Assembly (NCBI GenBank): GCA_949372875.1
Contig: CASIAW010000003.1
Location: 1-64,000 of the forward strand
Direction: 5' to 3'
Source of the DNA: Candidatus Poseidoniaceae archaeon
GTDB lineage: Archaea > Thermoplasmatota > Poseidoniia > Poseidoniales > Poseidoniaceae
Length of the DNA stretch: 64,000 nt
Shown here one piece after another: positions 26,275-35,062 of this stretch; position 1 is the first letter of the stretch, and every line of letters starts with the position of its first letter. The position numbers and the translations under genes were made by a program. The notes beneath the pieces were generated by a model. That model searched no databases and was not told the DNA's origin. It saw only the letters and a program-made list of their open reading frames with translations.

Positions 26275-27138
26275 ATGGCGGCTAAAAAGATTGCATACTA
26301 TGCCGGGAATACTGCCCGAGCGGCATCTTCGGAAGTAGAAGACTGTATCCAACCACTGTGTAAAACTCTCGGCATCTCATTAATCGAGATTCCAAAAGCC
26401 AGCAGCGATGGTGCGAACATCATCAAACAATCATCGCCTAAGCTTCAACACGCTTTAGTTGCTAGAAATCTCGCTTTGGCCGAATCAAAGGGCCTTGATA
26501 TTTTGACATCATGCGCCACCAGTCACGGCATCATGTGCGATACGATTGATGAATTCAAAGAGGACATCGGTTTTGCAAACCACGTCAATAACATCGTTGC
26601 ACGAACTTCCAGTGTGGAATATATGGGCGAATCACAATCACGGCATTTGTTGCATTACTTGGTCGAGGAAATTGGTCTTGACAAAATCAACGATGCAGTT
26701 GTCAATCCACTTCGATTGAACGTTGCGGCATACTATGGCCCAAATATGCAACGCCAAGGAGCCTGTGGGGATGATGACCCATTCATGCCAACATACATGG
26801 AACAACTGATTACCGCTTTGGGTGGAACTCCTGTTGAATATGATTTGAAGTGCCAAAGCGTCGGTGCTCCTGCTTTGCTCACCATTAACAAACCCGTTAT
26901 GCGAATGACAGCAGCCGTTCTTTCAGATGCAAAAAGCAGCGGAGCAGATGTGATTGTTTCTGCTTGCACGATATCTCATTCCAACCTTGACTCTTACCAA
27001 TCCAAGGCCGGTAAAATTGCTCGCAAAGACACCACAATGCCGATTCTTCATCTGGCAGAATTAGTCGCCTTTGCCTTGGGTCATTACCCTGATCGGTTTG
27101 CACAACTCCGAACACGTGCACTGGTCATCGGTGGTTAA
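26275..27138 (+). CDS. HdrB/SdhE-like CCG-domain protein with ligand cysteines replaced
   Basis: 287 residues with the two-domain CCG layout of heterodisulfide reductase HdrB and SdhE-type subunits. It has YYAGNT for YxxGC, ASSDGAN for ASCCGA, ARNLALAESKGLDILTSCATSHG for the ECNGC region, YYGPN for HYGCH, DDPFMPTYMEQLITALGGTPVEY, QSVGA for CCGA, and SACTISHSNLD for CPxCHxxLD. In each domain four of the five expected cysteines are gone; only C80 and C231 remain. The fold-defining residues persist, so this is not decay. It starts 9 bases after the fusion gene with GAGGCGATTCT before the ATG. Likely partner: the SdhB-like fusion upstream. Confidence 0.82.
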   Translation: MAAKKIAYYAGNTARAASSEVEDCIQPLCKTLGISLIEIPKASSDGANIIKQSSPKLQHALVARNLALAESKGLDILTSCATSHGIMCDTIDEFKEDIGFANHVNNIVARTSSVEYMGESQSRHLLHYLVEEIGLDKINDAVVNPLRLNVAAYYGPNMQRQGACGDDDPFMPTYMEQLITALGGTPVEYDLKCQSVGAPALLTINKPVMRMTAAVLSDAKSSGADVIVSACTISHSNLDSYQSKAGKIARKDTTMPILHLAELVAFALGHYPDRFAQLRTRALVIGG

Positions 27139-29799
27139 TCACCCGTGAAGCATCTCAAACACAGCAAGTGCGCTTGCAGTACCGATACCGTCACAAGCAC
27201 TGAGTTCTTCAGCACTGGCTGCAAACACGCCAGAAATAGTGGAAAAGGTCGTAATGAGGGATTCCGCCTTCTTTCTACCGATTCCAGGTATTGCTGAGAG
27301 AACATCCATTGATTCCGATTGCTGGAATGCTGTCCATCGATTAGCAAGCGGTGTTTCGAAGTCCTCTCCGAGTTCAAGTGCTTTGATCTCCGCCAAAGCA
27401 GCAGATATTGCTCGCTCGAGACTTCTTTCATCTTCAAAACGCTCTGATCTACGAAGAGCAGAAGTGGCCATACGTTCAATCAAATCATGCTCTCGTTTTG
27501 CGGCAGCAGCGAGGAAGTGTGCAGATTCTTCAGGGCTCTTCGTCATCATAATCGGTATTCCAAGGTCGAGACCGACATGGGCAAGAGCTCCATGTACCGC
27601 ATTTGGGTGGACAAATTGGCCATGGCCTTGTCCAATTTCAATCAACAGCATCGGTCTTGATGCGACGGCTGAAAGCCTTCGACATTGCTGCAAAAGGCGG
27701 CCATCTGTTAATGATTGAACTAAATCACGTGCAGTTTTCCTCTCAATGAGAATTCTATCTGAGATTCGTATGTCTCCATGTAGAAGGTGACTGAACTGTA
27801 TCGTAACGCCTAAACTTCGCAAATAAGGCCCCAGTGTTGAAGATGCTTCACGATGGTCAAGTGTTATTGCAACGCCTTCGTGTTCGGTTGTTTTCATATC
27901 TTCAACCACTGCCGAAGCAGCTGCAGAGGCTAAGTTTTCCTGTTGGCGATGGGACTGTCCATCGAGGATTGGTGCAGGATAGTCCGTGCGAAGATTTTCT
28001 GACTTTTGTTTCGGCCTTTCAACGGTCTTTACGGCCTCCGCAAACTGTTCCAAACCCATCTGTTGACTGTGTCGGCGTTCAGATGGTGCAATGACCGGTG
28101 GACCTCGCTCCTGCTTCTTCTCGGTTGGGTTCACTTGAGGCTCTGGTTCTTTGCGTACGTATTTGAGAGCAATCTCTCTTTGCTGCTGTTCGATGAATTC
28201 AGAGACGCTTATTTCACCTTCATCACTTCGAATGGAGAAGAACTCAAACACTTCATCAGTTGGGGGTGGCCGAGATGGAAGTAAACCACGGCTTTTAATT
28301 CTCTTTAACAAGCGGTACATGCGCAGTTCCCGCTTTTCTGCAGCAAGTTGAACATACTCATCACGTGTCCCCTCTGCAAGTAGTGTGTGAACTGTTCCGG
28401 CTTGTTGACGAGCAGTACGGCCTCGACGTTGAATCGCTCGTATTGCACTCGGGACCGGTTCATACAGAATGACGAGTTCCGCAGCAGGAACGTCTAATCC
28501 TTCTTCACCTACTGAGGTCGCTACCAAGACATTGATCTGGCCGTCTCTGAATCGCTGTAATTGTTTCAGTTGTTGCTTTTGGGTCATGCCTTTTCTCTTT
28601 CCTTTCCCTGACTGGCCAATGAATCTGTCTGCTACCACTGATTCTATAGAGTCGAGGAGAGATACAATATTTTCCACTGTATCTCGGTATTCAGTGAACA
28701 CAATGATTTTGCTTTCTGGATGTTCTTTGATTTGCTGTTGGACTAAGTCGTAAACGTATTTTGGTTTTGGATGGAGTTCAGGAATATCTTTTGAAGCTAT
28801 GCGAAATTGGTGAACAGCAGGTTTTGCCACAAACCGATTTGTCGTTCGTTCTCCACTTCGCCCATCCTCTTCTGCTCGATTGAGAAAAGACAATGCAGCC
28901 TTCATACCTTGAGTTTGAATAAGGTCGAGAAGGATGTGAGTGCGCCGTAAGTCGCCAATTCTGCGTGCAGCGTCGTATCCACGAACGTCTCGACGTTGAA
29001 TGGCTTGACTCGCGCGTCGTTGCGCCTCATCAATCATTTTTCCAGAGATGTATGTTGTCGGTGAAAGGAAACCAAGTTCTTGGAGATGTTTTGCCTCTTG
29101 GTCAAAGTGTTCTTTGAGGGGGTGGAGGAGGGTTTTCAGTGTATCTGGTAGCGGTAATCGGTGAGGAATCGTACTCATGTCTACAGCATAAGGTTGTAGA
29201 AGAGCGTCTTCTTTACGAGAAACATCCAAGCAATCAAAACCGTAAGTTCGGATAACTTCCATGATATTCTGTTCAGATGAACCTGGGCTTGCAGTAGCGC
29301 CCAATACCAACGGTGGATGTATATGGGCCTCTCGATACAAATTCCCGACTTGCGCATAGGCGTGTTTCCCGGTACCATGGTGCGCTTCATCAACAATCAG
29401 TAAACTGACCTCTGCCAGGTCTATCGAACCGTTAACGGCATCATTTCGAATGACCTGAGAGGTCGCCATGATGATTTGTGCTGCCTTCCAAACCGGTGGT
29501 CGCTTTGCTGGAGCAATATCGCCTGTGAAGGTTTGAATTAATTCGGGATCGAGGTTCAGCATCTCTCGAGCCATGCGTTGTTGTTGTTCGACCAATCCCG
29601 TAGTTGGGGCCAAAAGGAGGATTTTACCATTGTTCAATCGTAATGCTTCAGCCATTGCCATCCACTCGACGGCCGTTTTTCCAAAACCCGTGGGCATGAC
29701 CATCAACGTTGAAGCAGCTAAGGCATTACGTAGGGTCATCATTTGATAGGCACGTGCGTTCACACCGTCCTTCAAATAAGGATGAACAACCACTGCCAT
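27139..29799 (-). CDS. hef: Hef-type helicase/XPF-family nuclease
   Basis: 886 residues. The N-terminal SF2 helicase has MPTGFGKTA (Walker A), VDEAHHG (Walker B), GATASPG (motif III), and SVGEEGLDVPAAELVILYEP and QRRGRTAR in the second RecA domain. The C-terminal half has an ERCC4 nuclease, with GDIRISDRILIERKTARDL keeping the GDx-ERKxxxD metal site, and tandem helix-hairpin-helix motifs (IPGIGRKKAESL, CDGIGTASAL). This is the archaeal Hef arrangement (FANCM/XPF relative) that processes stalled forks. The ATG at 29799 begins MAVVVHPYLKDGVNARAYQ, where family similarity starts; a TTG at 29826 is possible. The gene is divergent from the ribosomal operon and its end lies one base from the CCG gene end. 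Confidence 0.93.
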   Translation of the reverse strand: MAVVVHPYLKDGVNARAYQMMTLRNALAASTLMVMPTGFGKTAVEWMAMAEALRLNNGKILLLAPTTGLVEQQQRMAREMLNLDPELIQTFTGDIAPAKRPPVWKAAQIIMATSQVIRNDAVNGSIDLAEVSLLIVDEAHHGTGKHAYAQVGNLYREAHIHPPLVLGATASPGSSEQNIMEVIRTYGFDCLDVSRKEDALLQPYAVDMSTIPHRLPLPDTLKTLLHPLKEHFDQEAKHLQELGFLSPTTYISGKMIDEAQRRASQAIQRRDVRGYDAARRIGDLRRTHILLDLIQTQGMKAALSFLNRAEEDGRSGERTTNRFVAKPAVHQFRIASKDIPELHPKPKYVYDLVQQQIKEHPESKIIVFTEYRDTVENIVSLLDSIESVVADRFIGQSGKGKRKGMTQKQQLKQLQRFRDGQINVLVATSVGEEGLDVPAAELVILYEPVPSAIRAIQRRGRTARQQAGTVHTLLAEGTRDEYVQLAAEKRELRMYRLLKRIKSRGLLPSRPPPTDEVFEFFSIRSDEGEISVSEFIEQQQREIALKYVRKEPEPQVNPTEKKQERGPPVIAPSERRHSQQMGLEQFAEAVKTVERPKQKSENLRTDYPAPILDGQSHRQQENLASAAASAVVEDMKTTEHEGVAITLDHREASSTLGPYLRSLGVTIQFSHLLHGDIRISDRILIERKTARDLVQSLTDGRLLQQCRRLSAVASRPMLLIEIGQGHGQFVHPNAVHGALAHVGLDLGIPIMMTKSPEESAHFLAAAAKREHDLIERMATSALRRSERFEDERSLERAISAALAEIKALELGEDFETPLANRWTAFQQSESMDVLSAIPGIGRKKAESLITTFSTISGVFAASAEELSACDGIGTASALAVFEMLHG

Positions 29800-30142
29800 G
29801 TGAAGTGTTTCGAGTCGAGGGTTCAAAAGGATACTGTGGACTCCCTCATGTGAAAGTGATTACGGTTTGATTAAAGAGGAGGAAATTCTACCTCTTTTCG
29901 AGGGCCGTTCACGCTACTCCTCCTCTTTTGCTGACCGAACCACTCATATACGGGAGGTAAGTCGGTTGGTTGCTCAAAGGTGAGCAGCCAGACACAATGG
30001 GCCATCCCCCGAGGACCCCTACTGTCTCGTCCCCCACTCGTGGGGATGGGGCGCAGTGTCACGGCTGTTCCTTTCTGGAGAGCCCTCGTATGCCCCCCCA
30101 CGGTGGGGCCAATGCGCTGTATAAAACACAGGAGGAATCCAC
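29800..30142. promoter_or_regulatory. Divergent promoter and structured leader of the ribosomal protein operon
   Basis: There is no gene in this 343-base gap. It holds an 11-base perfect inverted repeat AAAGAGGAGGA (29873-29883) / TCCTCCTCTTT (29918-29928). The motif ATATACGGGAGGTAAGT (29946-29962) is shared with the 16S promoter region. A hairpin GGTTGCTCA-AAGG-TGAGCAGCC follows. GC-rich stems are CCCCAC/GTGGGG (30032-30045) and CCCCA-CGG-TGGGG (30095-30107). CCATCCCC (30003-30010) can pair with GGGGATGG (30042-30049), which excludes the first CCCCAC stem. TATAAAACACAGGAGGAATCCAC then leads to the uL3 ATG, giving a strong GGAGG. Confidence 0.6.
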
Positions 30143-31162
30143 ATGGCAAAGAAAAGTCACCCACGAAGAGGATCGATGGCGTTTAGTCCGCGAAAGCGTG
30201 CTAGCCGTACATTTGGTTTGGTTAAATCGTGGCCTACAACCGATGCGAGCGAAGTGAGAATGCAAGGATTTGCCGGCTGGAAAGCAGGCATGACCCACAT
30301 ACTTGCTCGCGATTTAAACCCAAGAAGCCTTTCAGCTGGACAAGAAGTTCGTGTCCCAGTTACTGTTGTAGAATGCCCACGAATGCGTATTCTCGGCGTC
30401 CGTGGATATACCATGAACGCATATGGTAAGCAAGCAGCAGGTGAAGCATGGGCAGATGCAAGTCAAATCAGCGAAGCATTCCCTGATCTTTTCAAGCGCC
30501 TACCAGAGCGCAAAGAACACGACTCAGAAAAGCACTTCGAGAATCTCGATAAAGCTGACTTGGTCGAAGTTCGTCTTATTGTCGCAACTCAACCTGCATC
30601 CGTCTCCAGCCTTCCCTCAAAGACTCCAGACATCATGGAAATCGGTCTTGATGGTGGTACCATTGGAGAGAAGCTCGCTTACGCTAAGGAAAAGTTGGGC
30701 GAAGAATACTCTTTCGCAGACGCTTTCGATGAAGGTGGCCTCACAGATATCGTAGCAGTTACCAAGGGATACGGATGGCAAGGTGTCATCAAGCGTTTCG
30801 GTGGTAAATTGCAATCACACAAGAACTCCAAGAAACGCCGACAGCACGGTAACATGGGTGCTTTCGGTGACGGGTATGTTCGAAAGTCAATTCGTCAAGG
30901 TGGTCAAACAGGATATCACCAACGTACAGAATACAACAAGCGTATTCTTCGTGTCGCATCTCCTGAAGACCATGCTATTTCTCCGGCTGGTGGTTTCCTC
31001 CATTACGGTGAAGTCAATTCCGATTATATTCTCGTTAAGGGAAGTGTCCCAGGACCAGCAAAGCGTTTGATTCGTTTCCGAGACGCTACACGTGGTTCCG
31101 ACAAGGACCTACCACCTTACGAAATTACCTATGTAAGTACATCATCCAAGCAGGGGGTCTGA
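30143..31162 (+). CDS. rpl3: Ribosomal protein uL3
   Basis: 339 residues, archaeal length, beginning MAKKSHPRRGSMAFSPRKRA like other archaeal L3 proteins and containing the DIVAVTKGYGWQGVIKRFG and GNMGAFGDGYVRK signature region near the peptidyl transferase centre. First gene of a 25-gene S10/spc-type operon. GGAGG lies 8-9 bases ahead of the ATG. It is preceded by the structured leader described separately, which may allow feedback control; that is inference. Confidence 0.97.
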   Translation: MAKKSHPRRGSMAFSPRKRASRTFGLVKSWPTTDASEVRMQGFAGWKAGMTHILARDLNPRSLSAGQEVRVPVTVVECPRMRILGVRGYTMNAYGKQAAGEAWADASQISEAFPDLFKRLPERKEHDSEKHFENLDKADLVEVRLIVATQPASVSSLPSKTPDIMEIGLDGGTIGEKLAYAKEKLGEEYSFADAFDEGGLTDIVAVTKGYGWQGVIKRFGGKLQSHKNSKKRRQHGNMGAFGDGYVRKSIRQGGQTGYHQRTEYNKRILRVASPEDHAISPAGGFLHYGEVNSDYILVKGSVPGPAKRLIRFRDATRGSDKDLPPYEITYVSTSSKQGV

Positions 31163-31164
31163 AG

Positions 31165-32046
31165 TTGAAGGTCAATGTTCTCGATATTACAAACACAGTC
31201 AGTCAAGACGAAGTTGATGCAGGTCGACTCCAAGAGAATTTCGAAATTTCCGTTGAAAACGGAAAGAAAGTCACGCTCTCGGAAGCCTTCTCTACCGAAC
31301 TCCGAACTGATCTTATCAAGTTGGCAGTTGCTTCAAGCCGTGCTAACCGCCGCCAAGCATACGGTTCACGTGCTCACGTTGGAAAGCGTGCACCAATGGC
31401 CGGTATGAAGCACTCCGTCGAATGGTGGGGCAAGGGTCGTGGTGTTTCACGAATTATGCGCCGAACCGGTCAAAGCCGTGCAGCACAAAATCCACACACT
31501 AAGGGTGGTCGCCGTGCTCACGGACCAAAGGTCGAAAAGAACTGGGGTCGAAAACTCAATCTCAAGGAACGACGTATCGCTCGAGACTCTGCACTGTCTG
31601 CAACAACTTCTGTTGAGACCGTCAGTTCCCGTGGTCACCGATTCTCTGAAGAAATCTCCAGTCTACCTCTTGTTCTGGGCAATTATTCCGAAGTCCGAGA
31701 TGGAAAGACAGAGGAGTTCAACATCGAGACATTCAATCATGGCTCGGCAACTCGTAAAGTCATTGCAATCTTCAACGAAATTGGTCTTGGTGACGATTTG
31801 AACCGAGCCCGTGACGGACGAAACATCCGTGCTGGTAAAGCTACCATGCGTGGGCGTGTTCACAAAACTCCAAAGTCCATCCTCCTAGTAGTCAAGGAGA
31901 AGTCTGGATTGGCACAAGCTGCTCGAAACCTTCCAGGTGTCGATGTAGTGGCTGCTCGAGACCTGTGTGCTGAAGATTTGGCACCTGGTGGCGATATTGG
32001 TCGTTTGACCGTCTTTACAAAAGATGCCGTGGAGGCACTCAACTGA
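31165..32046 (+). CDS. rpl4: Ribosomal protein uL4
   Basis: 293 residues starting at a TTG two bases after the uL3 stop; the long loop rich in Arg and Gly (SVEWWGKGRGVSRIMRRTG to KGGRRAHGPKVEKNWGRKL) is the extension that lines the exit tunnel. Archaeal/eukaryotic L4 type. The C-terminal DLCAEDLAPGGDIGRLTVFTKDAVE block agrees with the family. The stop is part of TGAGGTGA, the Shine-Dalgarno sequence for uL23. Confidence 0.96.
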   Translation: MKVNVLDITNTVSQDEVDAGRLQENFEISVENGKKVTLSEAFSTELRTDLIKLAVASSRANRRQAYGSRAHVGKRAPMAGMKHSVEWWGKGRGVSRIMRRTGQSRAAQNPHTKGGRRAHGPKVEKNWGRKLNLKERRIARDSALSATTSVETVSSRGHRFSEEISSLPLVLGNYSEVRDGKTEEFNIETFNHGSATRKVIAIFNEIGLGDDLNRARDGRNIRAGKATMRGRVHKTPKSILLVVKEKSGLAQAARNLPGVDVVAARDLCAEDLAPGGDIGRLTVFTKDAVEALN

Positions 32047-32056
32047 GGTGAACATC

Positions 32057-32314
32057 ATGAATGCATACGACATTATTATTCAACCATGGTTGACTGAAAA
32101 ATCGATGGAAGCTCGTACAACCGAGGACCGTCTCGAATTTATCGTTCGACGCAGCGCAACTAAAGATCAAATCGCACGTGCAGTTGAAACCATCTTCGAA
32201 GTCGAAGTGGCAAAAGTCAACGTTCGAAACTCCAAACACGGCAAGCACGCTTCCGTAAAGCTTGCCGAAGGTTATGACGCAGAAGACGCAGCAATGCGCT
32301 TGGGAGCATTCTGA
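32057..32314 (+). CDS. rpl23: Ribosomal protein uL23
   Basis: 85 residues, archaeal length. WLTEKSMEAR at the start and KVNVRNSKHGKHASVKL in the middle are typical of L23, which sits at the tunnel exit and binds SRP. I chose the ATG at 32057, preceded by GAGGTGAACATC, over an upstream start inside uL4. Stop again fused to the next Shine-Dalgarno sequence. Confidence 0.96.
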   Translation: MNAYDIIIQPWLTEKSMEARTTEDRLEFIVRRSATKDQIARAVETIFEVEVAKVNVRNSKHGKHASVKLAEGYDAEDAAMRLGAF

Positions 32315-32325
32315 GGTGATTTATC

Positions 32326-33042
32326 ATGGGTAAGAGAATACGTGCACAACGAAAAGGTTCCTCTCCACGATACCGTGTTGCAAGCCATCGGTTCCCAGGT
32401 GCGAACCGCATGCCTCGCGTTGATGGTGTTGTTGGTGAGATTACAGAATTACTCCACAGCCCTGTTCATTCAGCACCCCTTGCTCGAATGAAGTTGCCTG
32501 ACGGTGAGTCCACACTCGTTGTGGCTACTGAAGGATTGTCTGTTGGTGCGAGTGTTGCAATTGGAGACAATGCAGCCCTCCGACCTGGTAACATTACCTC
32601 TCTGGCAAACATCCCAGAAGGTACCGCAATCAACAATCTTGAACTTCGTCCTGGTGACGGTGGCAAGGTTGCTCGTGCTGCTGGAAACTCGTGTTACATC
32701 GAAGCACGAATTGGCGACAAAGTTCGAGTTCGAATGCCATCAGGATCTCTCCGTGAACTTCCTGCAAACTGCCGTGCAACAATCGGCGTTCTTGCTGGAC
32801 ACGGCCGAGATGAAATGCCTCTGCGAACTGCTGGTGCTGCTTACTACAAGGCCAAGGCCCGTGGTAAGCTCTTCCCACACGTAAGCGGTGTTGCAATGAA
32901 TCCAGTCGACCACCCTCACGGTGGTGGAAACCACCAAGCTGTTCACGGTCCAAACTCAGTCGCTCGTGGCACCCCTCCAGGTGCTAAGGTCGGTCTGATT
33001 GCACCAAGCCGAACTGGTCGAGGCCGAGGTAAGAAAATTTGA
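32326..33042 (+). CDS. rpl2: Ribosomal protein uL2
   Basis: 238 residues. The universally conserved VAMNPVDHPHGGGNHQ loop, with the histidine near the peptidyl transferase centre, is present near residue 190, and the C-terminus RTGRGRGKKI is typical. GAGGTGATTTATC precedes the ATG. Part of the uL3-uL4-uL23-uL2 core order that is universal in bacteria and archaea. Confidence 0.97.
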   Translation: MGKRIRAQRKGSSPRYRVASHRFPGANRMPRVDGVVGEITELLHSPVHSAPLARMKLPDGESTLVVATEGLSVGASVAIGDNAALRPGNITSLANIPEGTAINNLELRPGDGGKVARAAGNSCYIEARIGDKVRVRMPSGSLRELPANCRATIGVLAGHGRDEMPLRTAGAAYYKAKARGKLFPHVSGVAMNPVDHPHGGGNHQAVHGPNSVARGTPPGAKVGLIAPSRTGRGRGKKI

Positions 33043-33053
33043 GGTGATGAATT

Positions 33054-33551
33054 ATGGCACGTAAGAAGAAGAAGTCCTTTATGACCCCTAAAGCCAGCCG
33101 ACGTAAGGCACGTAAGCGCCTTTCGACGACCACTGGCCGTGTAAAGAAAGAGTTCACCTATCGTGGATACTCTGTCGAGGAATTGTCTCAATTCCCACTC
33201 TTCCCTCCGGAAGATGACCCATCTGCAAACTCGATTGCTACTGTTCTTTCAGCCCGAGCTCGTCGTTCGATGGTTCGAGGATTCTCTGAAGAGAATGAAC
33301 ACTTCCTCAACCGAGTTCGCCGTTCAAACGGCAAGACCGTTCGAACACACCGCCGTGATATGCCAATCCTTCCAGAATTTGTTGGAAAGACCATCTCTGT
33401 TTACAGCGGACAAACATTCGTTCCAGTTGAAATTAAGCCAGAAATGATTGGTCATTATCTTGGTGAATTCGCAATTACCCGAAGAGGCGTCGCTCACAGC
33501 GGACCTGGTGTCGGAGCAACACGTTCGTCGAAGCACGTGGCCCTAAAGTGA
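33054..33551 (+). CDS. rps19: Ribosomal protein uS19
   Basis: 165 residues, somewhat longer than common archaeal S19. The diagnostic part is MPILPEFVGKTISVYSGQTFVPVEIKPEMIGHYLGEF followed by SGPGVGATRSSKHV. The N-terminal 45 residues are Lys/Arg rich. GAGGTGATGAATT precedes the ATG, fused with the uL2 stop. Confidence 0.96.
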   Translation: MARKKKKSFMTPKASRRKARKRLSTTTGRVKKEFTYRGYSVEELSQFPLFPPEDDPSANSIATVLSARARRSMVRGFSEENEHFLNRVRRSNGKTVRTHRRDMPILPEFVGKTISVYSGQTFVPVEIKPEMIGHYLGEFAITRRGVAHSGPGVGATRSSKHVALK

Positions 33552-33561
33552 GGTGTGATGT

Positions 33562-34155
33562 ATGGTAAAGACACAATTAGACCGCCGTTCAAAGCGCCGT
33601 GAGAATCCTCAAAAGGGTTACACGCAATTACTCCAAGGTAGCCGACTTGCAACTGCTCGCGCAGTTAACATGGACATGCACGTTAAGCACTGTTTCGAAA
33701 TATGCCGATATGTCAAGAACATGAAGGCAGGTGAAGCAATCGCTTTCCTTAATGAAGTTCTCAAGATTGATTCAGACCGTGCAGACATTCGTCGAAAGGC
33801 AGCTGCAGTTCCATTCCGTCTTGGAAGCGGCAACAAGAAAAAGAAGCGAACTGGACCTTCCATGGTCGGTCACCGCAAAGGAAAAATCGGTCCAGGCCGT
33901 TACCCAGTCAAGGGCTCCCGTGCTATTATCAAGTTGATTCAGAGTGCAATGGAAAATGCTCGACATCAATATGAAGATGTAGATCCTGAAGAAATGCAAA
34001 TTACACACATTGCAGCACACCGTGGACAAATCCGCAAAGGATTCATTCCTCGTGCTCGTGGCCGTGCTACTCCTTCGAATCACTACCAAGTGAATCTCGA
34101 AATTTTCCTTGAAGACTTTACTGTTCAAGATGATGAGTTGGAGGACGACTTCTGA
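33562..34155 (+). CDS. rpl22: Ribosomal protein uL22
   Basis: 197 residues, long for L22 because of an extended, basic middle and an acidic C-terminal tail (FTVQDDELEDDF). LNEVLKIDSDRADIRRKAAAVPFR and the C-terminal HIAAHRGQIRKGFIPRARGRATP block identify it. Shine-Dalgarno GAGGTGTGATGT is fused to the uS19 stop. Confidence 0.94.
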   Translation: MVKTQLDRRSKRRENPQKGYTQLLQGSRLATARAVNMDMHVKHCFEICRYVKNMKAGEAIAFLNEVLKIDSDRADIRRKAAAVPFRLGSGNKKKKRTGPSMVGHRKGKIGPGRYPVKGSRAIIKLIQSAMENARHQYEDVDPEEMQITHIAAHRGQIRKGFIPRARGRATPSNHYQVNLEIFLEDFTVQDDELEDDF

Positions 34156-34166
34156 GGTGATTGATT

Positions 34167-34850
34167 ATGGCAGGAAAACAAAGTACACTCCGAACAATCG
34201 TTAACCGTAACGTCGAACGCCTTCTGGTCAAGGAATTCTTGATGAAGAACACCAAGAACTCTGGTTTTGGTGACTTGGTTATTCGACGAACTCCTCAAGG
34301 AACTGAAGTTACTGTTCATGCTGAACGCCCAGGTATGGTTATTGGCCGTAAGGGTAAAATCATCAATGAACTTCAAAAGCGCCTCAATGAAGAATTCGCT
34401 ATCGAAAATCCAAAACTCAAAGTTGAGGAAATCGACCGAAAGGCTGCAACATTGAATGCTCAAGTTATGGCTGAAAAAATCTCATCTGCTCTCGAGCGTG
34501 GCTGGTATTACCGTCGTGCTGGTGCTAGCGCAGCACAGAACATCATGGAATCTGGTGCTCGTGGCGTTATTGTCACCGTTGCTGGTAAATTGACAGGTTC
34601 TCGAAACCGAACTCAGAAGTTTATTCTTGGGCACGTCAAGTATTGCGGTGAAACTGCTCTACAGCACATGGACAAGGGCTACTCAGTCGCCGTTAAGAAA
34701 CTTGGAACCATTGGTGTCACTGTGGAAATCATGCGACCAGGAACACGTCTACCTCACGAAATCAGTATCTTCTCCGATGAAGAACTTCGAATTCGTGAAG
34801 AGCAAGCAGCAGCAGAAGCTGCAGCAGCACCTGCGGAGGCGAGTCAATGA
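34167..34850 (+). CDS. rps3: Ribosomal protein uS3
   Basis: 227 residues. The KH domain motif PGMVIGRKGKIINELQKRL is at about residues 55-75, and the C-terminal domain with GVIVTVAGKLTGSRNRTQKF and DKGYSVAVKKLGTIGVTVEIMRPG matches archaeal S3. The tail is Ala/Glu rich. ATG at 34167 preferred over a TTG at 34161, with GAGGTGATTGATT upstream. Confidence 0.96.
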   Translation: MAGKQSTLRTIVNRNVERLLVKEFLMKNTKNSGFGDLVIRRTPQGTEVTVHAERPGMVIGRKGKIINELQKRLNEEFAIENPKLKVEEIDRKAATLNAQVMAEKISSALERGWYYRRAGASAAQNIMESGARGVIVTVAGKLTGSRNRTQKFILGHVKYCGETALQHMDKGYSVAVKKLGTIGVTVEIMRPGTRLPHEISIFSDEELRIREEQAAAEAAAAPAEASQ

Positions 34851-35041
34851 GTCACGTATCAAACCGTGAAATCGCTTCGATGAGCCAAGAAGCTCGCGAA
34901 TCTCGCCTTCTTGAACTTCAAGAAGAGTTGCTTCAACTTCGTGCTGAAAAAGCACTTGGTGGAACACCCTCGAATATCGGAGCATACAAGGCTACACGCC
35001 GAAGTATCGCTCGACTCAAAACACATTTGAATAACAACTGA
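34847..35041 (+). CDS. rpl29: Ribosomal protein uL29
   Basis: 64 residues, overlapping the uS3 stop by four bases (ATGA). ARESRLLELQEELLQLRAEKALGGTPSNIG and the closing TRRSIARLKTHLNNN are the two-helix L29 pattern. Confidence 0.93.
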   Translation: MSHVSNREIASMSQEARESRLLELQEELLQLRAEKALGGTPSNIGAYKATRRSIARLKTHLNNN

Positions 35042-35062
35042 TGAAAAAAGGAGAAGAAAACA

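Noticed and set aside
26275-27138. Functional HdrB-type noncubane Fe-S protein
   Set aside because: Four of five ligand cysteines in each CCG domain are replaced.
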